Source: Desulfovibrio sp.
Lineage (GTDB): Bacteria; Desulfobacterota; Desulfovibrionia; Desulfovibrionales; Desulfovibrionaceae
Direction: 5' to 3'
DNA: 64,000 bases
Assembly: GCA_031287575.1 (NCBI GenBank)
Contig: JAITSV010000055.1
Coordinates: forward strand, 51,059-115,058
Part shown: positions 50,319-59,842 of the stretch, piece by piece
Numbering within the stretch: the first letter of the stretch is position 1
Layout: each line of letters starts with the position of its first letter
Program-made: the position numbers and the translations under genes
The notes under the pieces: generated by a model
The model's database searches: none
Seen by the model: the letters and a program-made list of their open reading frames with translations, nothing else
What the model was told of the DNA's origin: nothing

Positions 50319-51377
50319 TCAGGAGCGCGAGCGGGGGTGATGGGCGCGGTGCACCTGGCGCAGCCGGTCGGCCTGCACATGGGTGTAGATTTCCGTGGCG
50401 GCGATGTCGGCGTGGCCCAGCAGCATCTGCACGGTGCGCAGGTCGGCCCCGCCGTCCAGCAGGTGGGTGGCGAAGGAATGGCGAAAGGTGTGCGGCGAAA
50501 TGTCCTTGCGGATGCCCGCCTCGGCCACGTGGCGCTTGACCATTTTCCACACCGCCTGACGGGTCAGCCCCTTGCCGGACCGGTTCAGGAACAGGGCGTC
50601 CTGCACCGGGCGGAAGGCGGGCCGCCAGTCGCGGATGTAGGCCGCCAGCAGCCTGGCCGCCGTGTCGTGCACCGGCACGATGCGCTCCTTGGAGCCCTTG
50701 CCGAATACCCGTACCAGGCCGGTCATGGGATCGAAGTCCAGCGGGCGAAGTCCGCACAGCTCGGAGACGCGCAGGCCGGAGGCGTACAGCAGTTCCAGCA
50801 TGGTGCGGTCGCGAAAGCCCAGCCGGTCGGAAAGGTCGGGCCGGGCCAGCACGGCGGCCATTTCCTCGCGGGTCAGCACGTCGGGCAGGGTGCGCGGCAG
50901 CTTGGGGTTTTCCAGGTAGCGCAGCGGGTCCGCCGCAAGCTGGCCCTCGGCCACGCCGTGGGCGAACAGCCCGCGCAGGGCCGAAAGATGGCGGGACAGG
51001 GTGCGGCTGGTCAGGCCGCGCCGCCGCAGGTCCACGATGTACAGGAACAGGGTCTGTTCCGTGGCGGCTTCAAGGTCGATGCCCCCCTGCGCGAGAAAGC
51101 CGGCGAAGTCGGCCAGGTCCGCCGCGTAGGCGGCCAGGGTGTTTTCCGCAAGGCCGCGTTCGATGAGCAGGTATTCCAGATAGCCGTCGATGAGCGGGTG
51201 TGAGGCCCTGGGCGCCCCATCCTGCCCGGCGCGCGGAGCCGGAGTGCGTCGGGCGCGCGTGGCGGGATTTACCGATTTGGCCGGTTTGGCGCCGCGACGG
51301 GCGGACGCTGCCCCGGCGGATTCTCCGGGGGCGGTGGCGGCTGGGGCAATGGGGGCGGAGGTGCGGCGTGGGGGCAT
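50319..51377 (-). CDS. xerD: Tyrosine recombinase, XerC/XerD type
   Basis: 352 aa. The catalytic residues are all visible: Arg in GLRVSEL, Lys in GKGSKERIVP, HxxR in HTFRHSFATHLL, His in LLGHADI, and Tyr in TEIYTHV. It probably resolves chromosome dimers at dif. ATG 51377 is tentative: the first ~55 residues (Ala/Arg/Pro-rich) precede the conserved HPLIDGYLEYLLIERG. It lies 27 bp upstream of the tRNA nucleotidyltransferase on the same strand and is chromosomal in context. Confidence 0.9.
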   Translation of the reverse strand: MPPRRTSAPIAPAATAPGESAGAASARRGAKPAKSVNPATRARRTPAPRAGQDGAPRASHPLIDGYLEYLLIERGLAENTLAAYAADLADFAGFLAQGGIDLEAATEQTLFLYIVDLRRRGLTSRTLSRHLSALRGLFAHGVAEGQLAADPLRYLENPKLPRTLPDVLTREEMAAVLARPDLSDRLGFRDRTMLELLYASGLRVSELCGLRPLDFDPMTGLVRVFGKGSKERIVPVHDTAARLLAAYIRDWRPAFRPVQDALFLNRSGKGLTRQAVWKMVKRHVAEAGIRKDISPHTFRHSFATHLLDGGADLRTVQMLLGHADIAATEIYTHVQADRLRQVHRAHHPRSRS

Positions 51378-51553
51378 GGAACTCGATGCGCGCGGCGCGG
51401 TCGTGTCCGGCCCCGGCAGCCCGGAAGGGCGCGCGGGCCGGACGGTATTCGAGTTGGCATGGTACACGGGCGTCCCGTATGCGGCAAGGGCATGTGGCAG
51501 GCGCGGAGGACGGCAGGGAGGCGGCAGGCCGCACGGCAGACGGAAATGCAAAC

Positions 51554-51577
51554 GGGGCGCGCCACGCGGCACGCCCC
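51554..51577. terminator. GC-rich hairpin between the chemoreceptor and xerD
   Basis: GGGGCGCGCC-ACGC-GGCACGCCCC forms a 10-bp stem with one mismatch and no clear T-run. It could limit read-through from the chemoreceptor gene into xerD. Confidence 0.35.
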
Positions 51578-51673
51578 GACCGGGTTGCATCATATAGTAT
51601 TGATGGCTCGGACTGCCGCCGCCCGACCACGCCCGCAGGCGTCAGGCCGACATCGCGTCAGGCCCGCTTCACG

Positions 51674-53413
51674 TCAGGCCAGCTTCACGTCCGCCGCCAG
51701 CAGCGCCACCGGGGTGCCCGCCGCGTCCTCCATGGGCAGGGACACGGTGATGCACGGCGCGCCCGAGGCCTGCGAGACGTAGCTTTCCGAGATGTACAGA
51801 TCGCCGATGGCCATGGCCCCGGTAAACCACGGGCGCGACGACCAGTCCTTGCCGCAGGCCTGCGCGTCTGCCGGGGTGGCCAGAGCCGCCGGGGCGATGT
51901 TGGCGATGATCTGCCGCCCCTTGCCGTCGGTCATGTACAGCAGTTCCAGGTACGGCGCGGCGGCAATGACCCGGCGCAGGTGCGCCTCCATGCGTTCGCG
52001 CTGCAGGGATCGGATGTCCGGCGCGTCGGCCAGCCCGCGCATGAGCGTCTGCACCGTGCCCTGGCCGATGACGTGGAACACCCGGTTCAGGGTGGCCAGC
52101 CGGGCCATCTGGCCGGAAAGGGCGGCGATGTCGTCGTTGGCGCGGTGCATGCCGTCGGCGGTCTGGCGCGAGATGGCGTCCACCTGGGCGGTAATCCGGT
52201 TGATTTCCTCGCAGGTGGAGGCCTGCTGTCCGGCGGCGGTGGCGATGGTGCGCACCCCGTCGGAGGTGGCTTCCACGATGTCCACGATTTCTGCCAGGGC
52301 CTCGCCGGAATCTTGTGCCAGGCGGGTGGCCTCGTCCACCACGCGGGCGGCCTCGTCCATGTCGGACAGGGTCTTGCGGGTGCCGGTCTGGATGGCCACG
52401 ATGACCTCGCCCACCTCGCGGGTGGCCTGCATGGTCTTTTCCGCCAGTTTGCGCACCTCGTCCGCCACCACGGCAAAGCCGCGCCCGGCGTCCCCGGCGC
52501 GGGCCGCCTCGATGGCGGCGTTCAGGGCCAGCAGGTTGGTCTGGTCCGCGATATCGGTGATGACGCCCATGACCTGGCCGATGGATTCGGCGCGGGTGCC
52601 CAGATCGCCCATGACCTCGCGCAGGCCGGTGGTGTGTCCGTGCACGGCGGCGATGGAGGACACCGCCCGGTTGACCACGTCACGCCCGGCAAGGGCCTTT
52701 TCACGCGCGGTGTCGGCCTGGGCGGCGGCATCGCCCGCGTTGCGGGCCACGGCGTTGACCGTGGCGGTCATCTGTTCCATGGCCACGGCGGTGTCGCCCG
52801 CCAGCCGCCGCTGGTTGTCGGCCCCGCTGGAGGCGCGGCCAGCCTCGTCGGCCAGGCGGGTTGCCGCTTCCTGCAACGAACCCACGGCGCGGTCCAGGGT
52901 TTTTGCGGAATTGTGCATGGCCTGCCGGTTGGAGGCTTCCGCCCGCTCGCGCACAAGGCCAGCCCTGCGCCCGGCCGTCTCGGCAGACTGGGTGCTGGCG
53001 TCGGCACGGGCGGCTTCCGCCGCCACACGCTGGCGTGCCCCGTCCAGCAAGGCCACCACGCGCGGCACGTGGCGGGCCAGCAAGGACGCCGCGTCTCCGT
53101 CGAAATCGTTGACCGTGGCGGCTGCGTCCCCGGCCTTGCGGGCACCGAAGGACAGCCCGTTGTCCGCACCCCGCGCCGCCGTGCCGACAGGCGCGGTCTC
53201 GTCGCGCACACCGGCGGCCAGCCGGGCGGCCGTGGCCAGCGCCCCGTGCACGCGCCAAGCGTCGAACAGGCAGCCAAGCGCCGCCAGCAGGCCCGCTGTC
53301 ACCAGCCCGTACATCACCCATTCCGCCGCGCCCAGCGCGACGGCCATGGCCGTGCCGGCGAAAAGCACCGCCAGCAGGCCCAATCCACCCAAAGCCCGAG
53401 TCGCCGATGTCAT
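51674..53413 (-). CDS. Methyl-accepting chemotaxis protein with a C-terminal sensor domain
   Basis: 579 aa. Two membrane segments (about 8-26 and 32-50) lie close together with no periplasmic domain between them. A helical region and the signalling hairpin follow (tip near [20 protein letters not shown]). The last ~100 residues resemble a Cache-type ligand domain ([22 protein letters not shown], and [19 protein letters not shown]), which places the sensor in the cytoplasm, downstream of the signalling domain. The usual layout is the reverse. It probably senses an internal ligand or redox state. Confidence 0.88.
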   Translation of the reverse strand: MTSATRALGGLGLLAVLFAGTAMAVALGAAEWVMYGLVTAGLLAALGCLFDAWRVHGALATAARLAAGVRDETAPVGTAARGADNGLSFGARKAGDAAATVNDFDGDAASLLARHVPRVVALLDGARQRVAAEAARADASTQSAETAGRRAGLVRERAEASNRQAMHNSAKTLDRAVGSLQEAATRLADEAGRASSGADNQRRLAGDTAVAMEQMTATVNAVARNAGDAAAQADTAREKALAGRDVVNRAVSSIAAVHGHTTGLREVMGDLGTRAESIGQVMGVITDIADQTNLLALNAAIEAARAGDAGRGFAVVADEVRKLAEKTMQATREVGEVIVAIQTGTRKTLSDMDEAARVVDEATRLAQDSGEALAEIVDIVEATSDGVRTIATAAGQQASTCEEINRITAQVDAISRQTADGMHRANDDIAALSGQMARLATLNRVFHVIGQGTVQTLMRGLADAPDIRSLQRERMEAHLRRVIAAAPYLELLYMTDGKGRQIIANIAPAALATPADAQACGKDWSSRPWFTGAMAIGDLYISESYVSQASGAPCITVSLPMEDAAGTPVALLAADVKLA

Positions 53414-54113
53414 GCGTCCCCCCGCGTTGTCATGAACCAGAGTGTGTCATCCGTTGTGACGTGTCGTCGTTTTTGTCGTTTTCGTTATGCCCAATGACAT
53501 TTTTGACAATAAAAAGTCATAAAGTAGGGTAGGGTAGGATAACCCGACATATCCGTACCCGGCCCGTGCCGCCGCGCGGCATGGCGTGCCCCGTGTGTGC
53601 CCCGTGTGTGCCGGACCCGCGCCGGAACACGGTGGACGGGCATTTCCAGGCGCCAAGCGCGGTGCCTGCTCCCGCTCCGCTGGTGTCCGGAATCACCACG
53701 GGCGCGGGCACGGGCGGGCAGATGCGCCACGTTCACTTGCAGGATGCATACCTCGGAAAGCGGTGGACAAGAGGCAGACAAGAGGCAGACAAGGGGCGGA
53801 CAGAAACGGCGGGCAGAGGAAGAGGTCCGGAGGAGCACGCGGTGTCCGCATGGTGGCGTCTTGGCACATGCGCCAGTGGCCGCCTTCGCCCACCGTGCCC
53901 GGTCGATCAGGAGCCATTATCATTTGACAGGCCGGGCAGGGGGCCTGTAGATTTCGCGCAACCGGACGAAACCGGGTACGCGGTTACCCGAACGGCATCG
54001 CAAGGAACGGGCTTCTGGCAGAGCCCTCTTTTTTTACCGGCGCGAGCGGCGTGTCCCGCCACAGGCGGAAGGGCGCGCCCAAGGGATCGAAACCCGCAAG
54101 GAGAAGATTCGGA
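53414..54113. other. Divergent intergenic region
   Basis: 700 bp between the chemoreceptor and dapL. AT-rich DNA at 53480-53530 probably holds the chemoreceptor promoter. Short direct repeats occur at 53525-53540 (TAGGG units) and 53768-53800 (GAGGCAGACAA units). A plausible sigma-70 promoter for dapL lies at 53924-53953. No gene is recognised. Confidence 0.5.
53924..53953 (+). promoter_or_regulatory. Candidate sigma-70 promoter of dapL
   Basis: TTGACA at 53924-53929, 18-bp spacer, TAGATT at 53948-53953. The leader to dapL would be about 150 nt. Confidence 0.45.
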
Positions 54114-55283
54114 ATGGCTGATTTCAAACTCGCGGACCGGCTGGCGACCCTGCCCCCGTACCTGTTCGCAGGCATCGACAAGGTCAAGGCCGAAGTGGCC
54201 GCCCGTGGCGTGGACATCATCAGCCTCGGCATCGGCGACCCCGACCTGCCGACGCCCGATTTCATCATCGAGGCCATGAAGAAGGCCGTGGAGCGCCCCG
54301 CCAACCACCAGTACCCCTCGTACGTGGGCATGCTGGAATTCCGGCAGGAAGTGGCCAACTGGTATGGCCGCCGCTTCGGCGTCAGCCTTGACCCCAAGAC
54401 CGAGGTCATCGGCCTGATCGGCTCCAAGGAAGGCATCGCCCATTTCCCGCTGGCCTTCGTGAACCCCGGCGACCTGGTGCTGGTGTGCACCCCCAACTAC
54501 CCGGTGTACCACATCGCCACCGGCTTCGTGGGCGGCGAGGTGCAGTTCATCCCCCTGGTGGAGGAAAACGACTACCTGCCCGACCTGGACGCCATTCCCG
54601 CCGCCACCTGGGACCGGGCGAAGATGATTTTCGTCAACTATCCCAACAACCCCACGGCGGCCACGGCCCCGCGCGCGTTCTACGAAAAGCTCATCGGCAT
54701 CTGCAGGAAGCACAACGTGATCATCGCGCACGACACGGCCTACACCGAGGTCTACTACGACGAGAATGACAAGCCCATGAGCATTCTTGAAGTGGAAGGG
54801 GCCAAGGACGTGACCATCGAGTTCCACTCGCTGTCCAAGACCTACAACATGACCGGCTGGCGCGTGGGCATGGCCGTGGGCAACGCATCCCTGGTGGCGG
54901 GCCTTGGCAAGGTGAAGGAAAACGTGGACTCCGGCATCTTCCAGGCCGTGCAGGAAGCCTCCATCGTGGCCCTGCGCGACGGCGACGACTTCTGCCGCGA
55001 ACTGCGCGCCATCTACCGCAAGCGCCGCGACGTGGTGGTGGCCGCCCTGAACAAGGTGGGCATTGCCTGCCGCGTGCCCACCGCCGCGTTCTACATCTGG
55101 GCCAAGGTGCCCGCCGGGTACGGCTCGTCCGCCGAATTCGTCACCGCCGTGCTGGAAAAGACCGGCGTGGTGCTGACCCCCGGCAACGGCTTCGGCACGC
55201 CGGGCGAAGGCTACTTCCGCATTTCGCTCACCGTGGACACCCACCGCCTCGAGGAGGCCGTGTCACGCATCGCGAACCTGTAA
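54114..55283 (+). CDS. dapL: LL-diaminopimelate aminotransferase
   Basis: 389 aa, PLP fold type I. The PLP Lys is in SLSKTYNMTGWRVG; NYPNNPT and SLGIGDPDLPTP are further signatures. DapL converts tetrahydrodipicolinate directly to LL-diaminopimelate, a shortcut used by Desulfovibrio in place of DapDCE. ATG 54114 follows AAGGAGA. The end overlaps folK by 19 bp. A related aspartate/alanine aminotransferase role is the main alternative. Confidence 0.87.
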   Translation: MADFKLADRLATLPPYLFAGIDKVKAEVAARGVDIISLGIGDPDLPTPDFIIEAMKKAVERPANHQYPSYVGMLEFRQEVANWYGRRFGVSLDPKTEVIGLIGSKEGIAHFPLAFVNPGDLVLVCTPNYPVYHIATGFVGGEVQFIPLVEENDYLPDLDAIPAATWDRAKMIFVNYPNNPTAATAPRAFYEKLIGICRKHNVIIAHDTAYTEVYYDENDKPMSILEVEGAKDVTIEFHSLSKTYNMTGWRVGMAVGNASLVAGLGKVKENVDSGIFQAVQEASIVALRDGDDFCRELRAIYRKRRDVVVAALNKVGIACRVPTAAFYIWAKVPAGYGSSAEFVTAVLEKTGVVLTPGNGFGTPGEGYFRISLTVDTHRLEEAVSRIANL

Positions 55284-55879
55284 TCGCCTACGTCTGCCTG
55301 GGGTCCAACCTGCCTCCGCAAAATGCGCGGGGTGGCACGACGGGCGGCGACCCCGCCGACAATATCGTCCGGGCCGTGGCGGCACTAGCCGCCCTGCCCG
55401 GCGTTGTCGTTGGCGCGGTGTCGTCCGTGTATCGCACGGAACCGCAGGGCTATCGCGACCAGCCGTGGTTCGCCAACCAGGTGGCCCGGCTGGAATGCGA
55501 CCCGGACATGACGCCCGAAAGGCTGCTGGATCTTCTGCTGGACGTGGAGCAGGGGCTGGGCCGCAGGCGGGCGCTTGCGCTGGAAGGCGGGCAGGGTGGC
55601 GGCCACACGGCAGCACGGGACGGCGCCGATGCCCCCACGCCGGACCCCGCCGCACGCTATGCCCCGCGCACCATCGACATCGACCTCTTGCTGTTCGGCA
55701 CTGCCGTGCGCGACACCCCGCGCCTGACGCTGCCGCACCCGCGCATGCGCGAGCGGGCCTTCGTCTTGGTGCCGCTGCACGAAATCGCCCCCGAACTCGC
55801 TTTCCCCGACGGGCAAAGTCTGATACACGCCCTGAAATCGCTGACGTTCACCCTGCACGACGGGTGCATCGCCCAGTGA
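55265..55879 (+). CDS. folK: HPPK: 2-amino-4-hydroxy-6-hydroxymethyldihydropteridine diphosphokinase, unusual start
   Basis: 204 aa if started at ACG 55265. The HPPK signatures are present: YVCLGSNL at the N-terminus, RTIDIDLLLFG and PHPRMRERAFVLVPL. The enzyme passes pyrophosphate from ATP to the pterin in folate synthesis. No ATG, GTG or TTG exists in frame before the conserved GSN motif; the first is GTG 55376, which would delete it. GAGGAGG at 55251-55257 lies seven bases before ACG, so a non-standard start or coupling to dapL is likely. A Gly/Ala/Asp insertion lies near 108-132. Confidence 0.72.
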   Translation, partial: THREPVIAYVCLGSNLPPQNARGGTTGGDPADNIVRAVAALAALPGVVVGAVSSVYRTEPQGYRDQPWFANQVARLECDPDMTPERLLDLLLDVEQGLGRRRALALEGGQGGGHTAARDGADAPTPDPAARYAPRTIDIDLLLFGTAVRDTPRLTLPHPRMRERAFVLVPLHEIAPELAFPDGQSLIHALKSLTFTLHDGCIAQ

Positions 55880-55947
55880 ACGGCCAAACGAGCGCGCCCG
55901 CGCGCCCGGCCTTCATCAACGCCTCTAGGACCCAAAGGGAGTCTGGC

Positions 55948-56244
55948 ATGCTCAAGTGGCTCTTGCTGATCGCGGCAGGCTATTTCCTCTACCGCCTTGT
56001 GACCAACGAGGCGCGCAAGAAGAGCAAGGATGACAAGAAGCAGAAGGAAGAGATGGTGGCCACCGGCGAAATGGTGCGCGATCCCATCTGCGGCGCGTAT
56101 ATCGACGCCAACGCTGGCATCACCGTGCGTGACGGCGAGAAGACCTACCGCTTTTGCAGCTACGAATGCCGCGACAACTTCCTGAAACAGCTGGAAAGCG
56201 GCGGGCGCGAAATTCCCGCGCGCGAGGAAAAGGACGTCGAGTAG
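55948..56244 (+). CDS. Membrane-anchored YHS-domain protein
   Basis: 98 aa. An N-terminal membrane helix (about 3-16) and a Lys-rich linker precede a YHS/TRASH-like domain: DPICGAYI, then YRFCSYECRDNF. YHS domains bind metals such as copper through these Cys. The Lys-rich stretch after the helix suggests the domain faces the cytoplasm. ATG 55948 follows AAAGGGAG. Confidence 0.8.
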   Translation: MLKWLLLIAAGYFLYRLVTNEARKKSKDDKKQKEEMVATGEMVRDPICGAYIDANAGITVRDGEKTYRFCSYECRDNFLKQLESGGREIPAREEKDVE

Positions 56245-56416
56245 GCCCTGGCCGGGCTTGCCGGATACGCGGGGTCAGCTCATGCCGACCGCCCGGCGCT
56301 GCCCGTCAGACAGCGGTACCGTTACCGTAACAGCTTGTTCTTTCGTGATGCCGCCGTGCGCCCGGGAGCATGTGCCCCGCTGGTGGACGGCGGCCTGACG
56401 CAGGAGGCACCGGTTC

Positions 56417-57070
56417 ATGCAGTTCTTCCTGGATACGGCGAACCTTGCCGAGATGCGCGCCGCCAAGGCCTGGGGCCTGCTGGACGGCGTGACCACCAAT
56501 CCCACGCTGATGGCCCGCGAAGGCGGCGACTGGCGCGCGGTGATGCAGATCATCTGCCGCGAGGTGGAAGGCCCGGTGAGTCTGGAGGCCGTGGGCGACA
56601 CCGCCGACGAACTCATTGCCATGGGGCTGGACCTTGTGCGCAACGGCCCCAACGTGGTGGTCAAGATTCCCATGACCCCCGAAGGACTGAAGGCAGTGCG
56701 CGTGCTGAAGGCCAAGGGCGTGGACACCAACGTGACCCTGGTCTTCTCGCCCATGCAGGCGCTGCTGGCCGCCAAGGCCGGGGCCTCGTTCATCTCTCCC
56801 TTCGTGGGGCGGCTGGACGGCCTGTCGCAGGACGGCATGCAGCTTGTGGCGGACATCATGGCCATCCTGCGCAATTACGCCGGCATGGGGGTGGACGCCC
56901 GGGTCATCGTGGCCAGCGTGCGCCATCCGCGCCACGTGGCCGAGGCGGCCCTGATGGGCGCCCATGTGGCCACCGTGCCGTTTGCCGTGCTGCGCCAGAT
57001 GTTCGACCACCCGCTGACCACTTCCGGTCTTGAAGCCTTCAACAAGGATTGGGCCGCGCTGAACGGTTAG
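56417..57070 (+). CDS. Small transaldolase / fructose-6-phosphate aldolase family protein
   Basis: 217 aa, the short transaldolase type (TalC/FSA). FLDTANLAEMR, DGVTTNPTL and the Schiff-base Lys in VVVKIPMT are clear, as is SPFVGRLDG. It is either a transaldolase of the pentose phosphate pathway or an aldolase; sequence alone does not decide. A strong terminator follows. Confidence 0.9.
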   Translation: MQFFLDTANLAEMRAAKAWGLLDGVTTNPTLMAREGGDWRAVMQIICREVEGPVSLEAVGDTADELIAMGLDLVRNGPNVVVKIPMTPEGLKAVRVLKAKGVDTNVTLVFSPMQALLAAKAGASFISPFVGRLDGLSQDGMQLVADIMAILRNYAGMGVDARVIVASVRHPRHVAEAALMGAHVATVPFAVLRQMFDHPLTTSGLEAFNKDWAALNG

Positions 57071-57136
57071 CGGATTTCCGCCGTCGGGGCTGCGACGGCT
57101 GTGCCGAGTGATGTTTTTCCCTGTCGATCCCGATGA

Positions 57137-57171
57137 ACGGGCACCATTCCCGGTGAATGGTGCCCGTTTTT
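57137..57171 (+). terminator. Rho-independent terminator of the transaldolase gene
   Basis: A perfect 13-bp stem ACGGGCACCATTC/GAATGGTGCCCGT with a 5-nt loop, followed by TTTT. Confidence 0.94.
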
Positions 57172-58112
57172 GCGTCCAAAGCGGAAAAACGCGTGAAATG
57201 GCCGTTTGCGGCGTGAAGGCGCTCCGGATGGGCAAGGGGGCGGATTTTGAAATTTCTGGCCGCTAATTCGGAGGGTGGAAGGAGCTTTTTTGGGAGGAAC
57301 GGCAGGATATATGGTTACCCTATATAAGGATGTGACGTTGGCCGCCAAGCCGAAGGAGTGGAAGGGCGCCGGCATGGTGGTACGGCATGAGCGAAGGAAG
57401 TGGGCATGTGGGCGCATGTGCAGGTGTGCGTGAAGGCAACGCAGGGCGACGACGGGGGGTGCTGAGCATCCGGATGCCAGTGCGAGCAATCGGAATCATC
57501 GATTGAAAGGCGCTTTGCAATTCAGACATACAGGGAATGAGGTGGCTAGAGATGGCTGCCCGTGTGCCTGGTGAGTTCCTGGTGCAGTGCGCAACGACGG
57601 CATGAGGGAGCAAGTCGGGGCTGGCCAAGTGCTCGAAAGGTGGTGTCGGCACTCCTTCACCCGGCTGACATATGTCTCATAATGCAAATTATGTTAACTT
57701 TTAGAGAGTGAGAAGTCTTTTATTCCAGATTGATATGAATTCCATATTTTGTGTGAAACAACCGGTGGCTTTCCGATGCTGCCCTGTCGTGACCCCGGCC
57801 GCAACACGCCGGAAATGAGCCCTGGTTTCTGCCCGTCATGAAGGTTGGCTCGGATGTGTGGCGTTTCGAGCCGCACGTGCGGGATGTCTTTGTGCGGTGT
57901 TCCTCCTCTTGTCATCGAAATTCCAGATGGATTCGAACTGTCAGCAGGATATTCGACCGGTTCATGTTCGGGGGACATGCCTTGCCCCATCGTGGGCGTT
58001 GGTGCGGGCGACGCGTGAAAGACGCAGCATTTCTCTCTGTGTTGGGCGCGATATCGATGTGTCCGTTTGTAACGTGGATTTAATCATCTTGTGCGATATC
58101 GCGACTCGCCCC

Positions 58113-58150
58113 AAAAAAGACCACCGGCAACGCGTGCGCGTCGCCGGTGG
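58113..58150 (-). terminator. Rho-independent terminator of the lipid A block
   Basis: On the minus strand a long GC stem (58121-58150) is followed by TTTTTT, 59 bp after the acyltransferase stop. Confidence 0.88.
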
Positions 58151-58208
58151 CGGCTGTCCGATCGATGTGGGTGGTTGGTGGATGTGGGGGACGGGGCCGC
58201 AGGCGGCA

Positions 58209-59171
58209 TCAGTCGCCCTGCTCGGGGCGGGTCTTCCAGCGTTTGTGCATCCAGAACCACTGCTCGGGATGGGCACGCACCGCCCTTTCCACGGCCTCGG
58301 TATAAAACCGGGCAACCGCTTCGATCTTTTCGGCACGGTCTCCGTCAAGCGTTGCCGTATCCAGCGGTTCGTCGATGCACAGCCGGTAGCGGTCGCCCTC
58401 GCGGATCATGAAGGCGGGCCACACTTCCGCCTCGGCGCGCACGGCCAGCAGGGCCGGTCCCAAGTTCACGGCGGCGGTTTCCCCCAGGAAGGGTAAAAAG
58501 ATGGCCTCATCGCGGCGGCAGTTGTGGTCCACCAGAAATCCGACACACCCGTTGCGCTTCAGCCCTTTGAGCACGGTGAAGACGGCGTTGCGATGATCGA
58601 CCACCTGCAACCCGCGCACCCCGCGCATGGCGAAGATGAAGTCGTTGAGAGTGCGGTTGCTGTTGCGGCGCACCACCACCATGCGTGGGCGATCCAACTG
58701 CCATTGCCCCAGCAGTGAGCTCATGAATTCCCATGCCCCCAGATGGGCCGTGGCCGCCACCAAAGGGCGCTGACTTGCAGTGATCCTGCGCAGCCGGTCG
58801 GGATTGTCGATGATGAGACGCTCGCCCACCAGTTCGAAACCGAATTGCCCCACCAGCACCAGTTCCAGGAACGAGCGGGCATTGTGGGCAAAGCTTTCCC
58901 GCGCGATGCGCGTGGCCTCCTGCCGCGACACGCCGAGATGATCGGCGATGGCGCGGGCCGCCAGGCGCCGCCGGCCGGGCAGGCAGTGCCACAACAGCGC
59001 GCCCAGTGCGTTGCCGTACCGGGTTACGCCGTCAAACCCCTGTCTGGCCAAGGCACGGGCCAGCATGTGCAGCAGGCGCGACATCAGGTTTTTCGGCGCA
59101 GCGCCGGAATCCGGCCTGTCATCCGTGCCGGGGCCGGTGGAAATATCGTTGCGGGGGGCGGGCGTGGTCAT
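58209..59171 (-). CDS. LpxL/HtrB-type lipid A acyltransferase
   Basis: 320 aa. The catalytic H-x4-E motif reads AHLGAWE, and FLVDHNCRRDEAIFLPFLG matches the LpxL/LpxM family. These inner-membrane enzymes add secondary acyl chains to lipid A. The start overlaps the stop of the DUF374 gene (ATGA), and msbA precedes both, so the block makes and exports lipid A. The first 25 residues are hydrophilic, before the amphipathic part. Confidence 0.88.
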   Translation of the reverse strand: MTTPAPRNDISTGPGTDDRPDSGAAPKNLMSRLLHMLARALARQGFDGVTRYGNALGALLWHCLPGRRRLAARAIADHLGVSRQEATRIARESFAHNARSFLELVLVGQFGFELVGERLIIDNPDRLRRITASQRPLVAATAHLGAWEFMSSLLGQWQLDRPRMVVVRRNSNRTLNDFIFAMRGVRGLQVVDHRNAVFTVLKGLKRNGCVGFLVDHNCRRDEAIFLPFLGETAAVNLGPALLAVRAEAEVWPAFMIREGDRYRLCIDEPLDTATLDGDRAEKIEAVARFYTEAVERAVRAHPEQWFWMHKRWKTRPEQGD

Positions 59172-59842
59172 CGCAATCCTTCAAGCCGGGCTTCAAGTTC
59201 CGCGCTGGCGGCGGCCAGGGCTGCATCGCCCCCCTGCCCGCCCTCGTCTCCTTCCCGCCGCCCGGCAGCATCGGGCGCTTCGGCGGCATCCGGCAGCCGG
59301 TACGGCTCGCCGAACACCACGCGCACGCGGGAGAACGGCAGCGGCAGCTGAAAGCGGTCCCAGGCGCGCTCGAATACCTTGGCGCGCTCCATGAAGATGC
59401 GTATGGGCACGATGGGCGCCTGCGCCCGCTGCGCCAGAAAGATGGCCCCAGGCTTGACCTTGTGGCGCGGGCCGCGCGGGCCGTCCACGGTCACGCACCC
59501 GCATAATCCTTCCTTGCGCATCTGGCGGGCCGCGCCGATCAGCGCCTTGACCCCGCCGCGCGAGCTGGATCCCCGCGCCGTGCGCAGGCCCAGGCGTTGC
59601 AGCACCTGGGCCAGGTATTCGCCGTCGCGGCTCTGGCTGACCACGGTGACGATCTCCAGGTCGCCCCGCACGTGCATGAGCGGAAAGAGTTCGTCGTGCC
59701 ACAGGGCAAAGACCATGGGAGTGCGGGCATGCCACAGGTCGTCCACGGCTTGGCGCCCGGCAATGTCGTAGCGCAGGGTGGCGCACCACGCCTTGTACAG
59801 CCCGTACAGCGGCGGCGCGATGAGGGCGGGGGGCAGCTTCAC
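59168..59842 (-). CDS. DUF374 acyltransferase-like protein
   Basis: 224 aa. The family core is ALWHDELFPL (H-x3-E acyltransferase-like motif), SQSRDGEYLAQVLQRLG, GSSSRGGVKAL and TVDGPRGPRHKVKPG. DUF374 proteins occur next to lipid A genes and are thought to be acyltransferases of the lysophospholipid type. GTG 59842 overlaps the msbA stop and the stop overlaps the next start, so all three genes are coupled. A ~30-residue Gly/Asp/Ala-rich tail ends it. Confidence 0.85.
   Translation of the reverse strand: MKLPPALIAPPLYGLYKAWCATLRYDIAGRQAVDDLWHARTPMVFALWHDELFPLMHVRGDLEIVTVVSQSRDGEYLAQVLQRLGLRTARGSSSRGGVKALIGAARQMRKEGLCGCVTVDGPRGPRHKVKPGAIFLAQRAQAPIVPIRIFMERAKVFERAWDRFQLPLPFSRVRVVFGEPYRLPDAAEAPDAAGRREGDEGGQGGDAALAAASAELEARLEGLR

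Larger units (their letters stand above)
57071..58208. other. Long intergenic region with AT-rich patches
   Basis: About 1.1 kb without a recognisable gene, apart from terminators at both ends. TATATGG...CCTATATA at about 57308-57327 and an AT-rich block at 57665-57760 stand out from the GC-rich background. Short open frames in both directions lack family resemblance. It may hold an unrecognised RNA or decayed foreign DNA. Confidence 0.55.

Noticed and set aside
57694..57990. 98-codon minus-strand frame in the AT-rich gap
   Set aside because: No ribosome-binding site, no family resemblance and weak coding character; kept only as part of the unexplained region.
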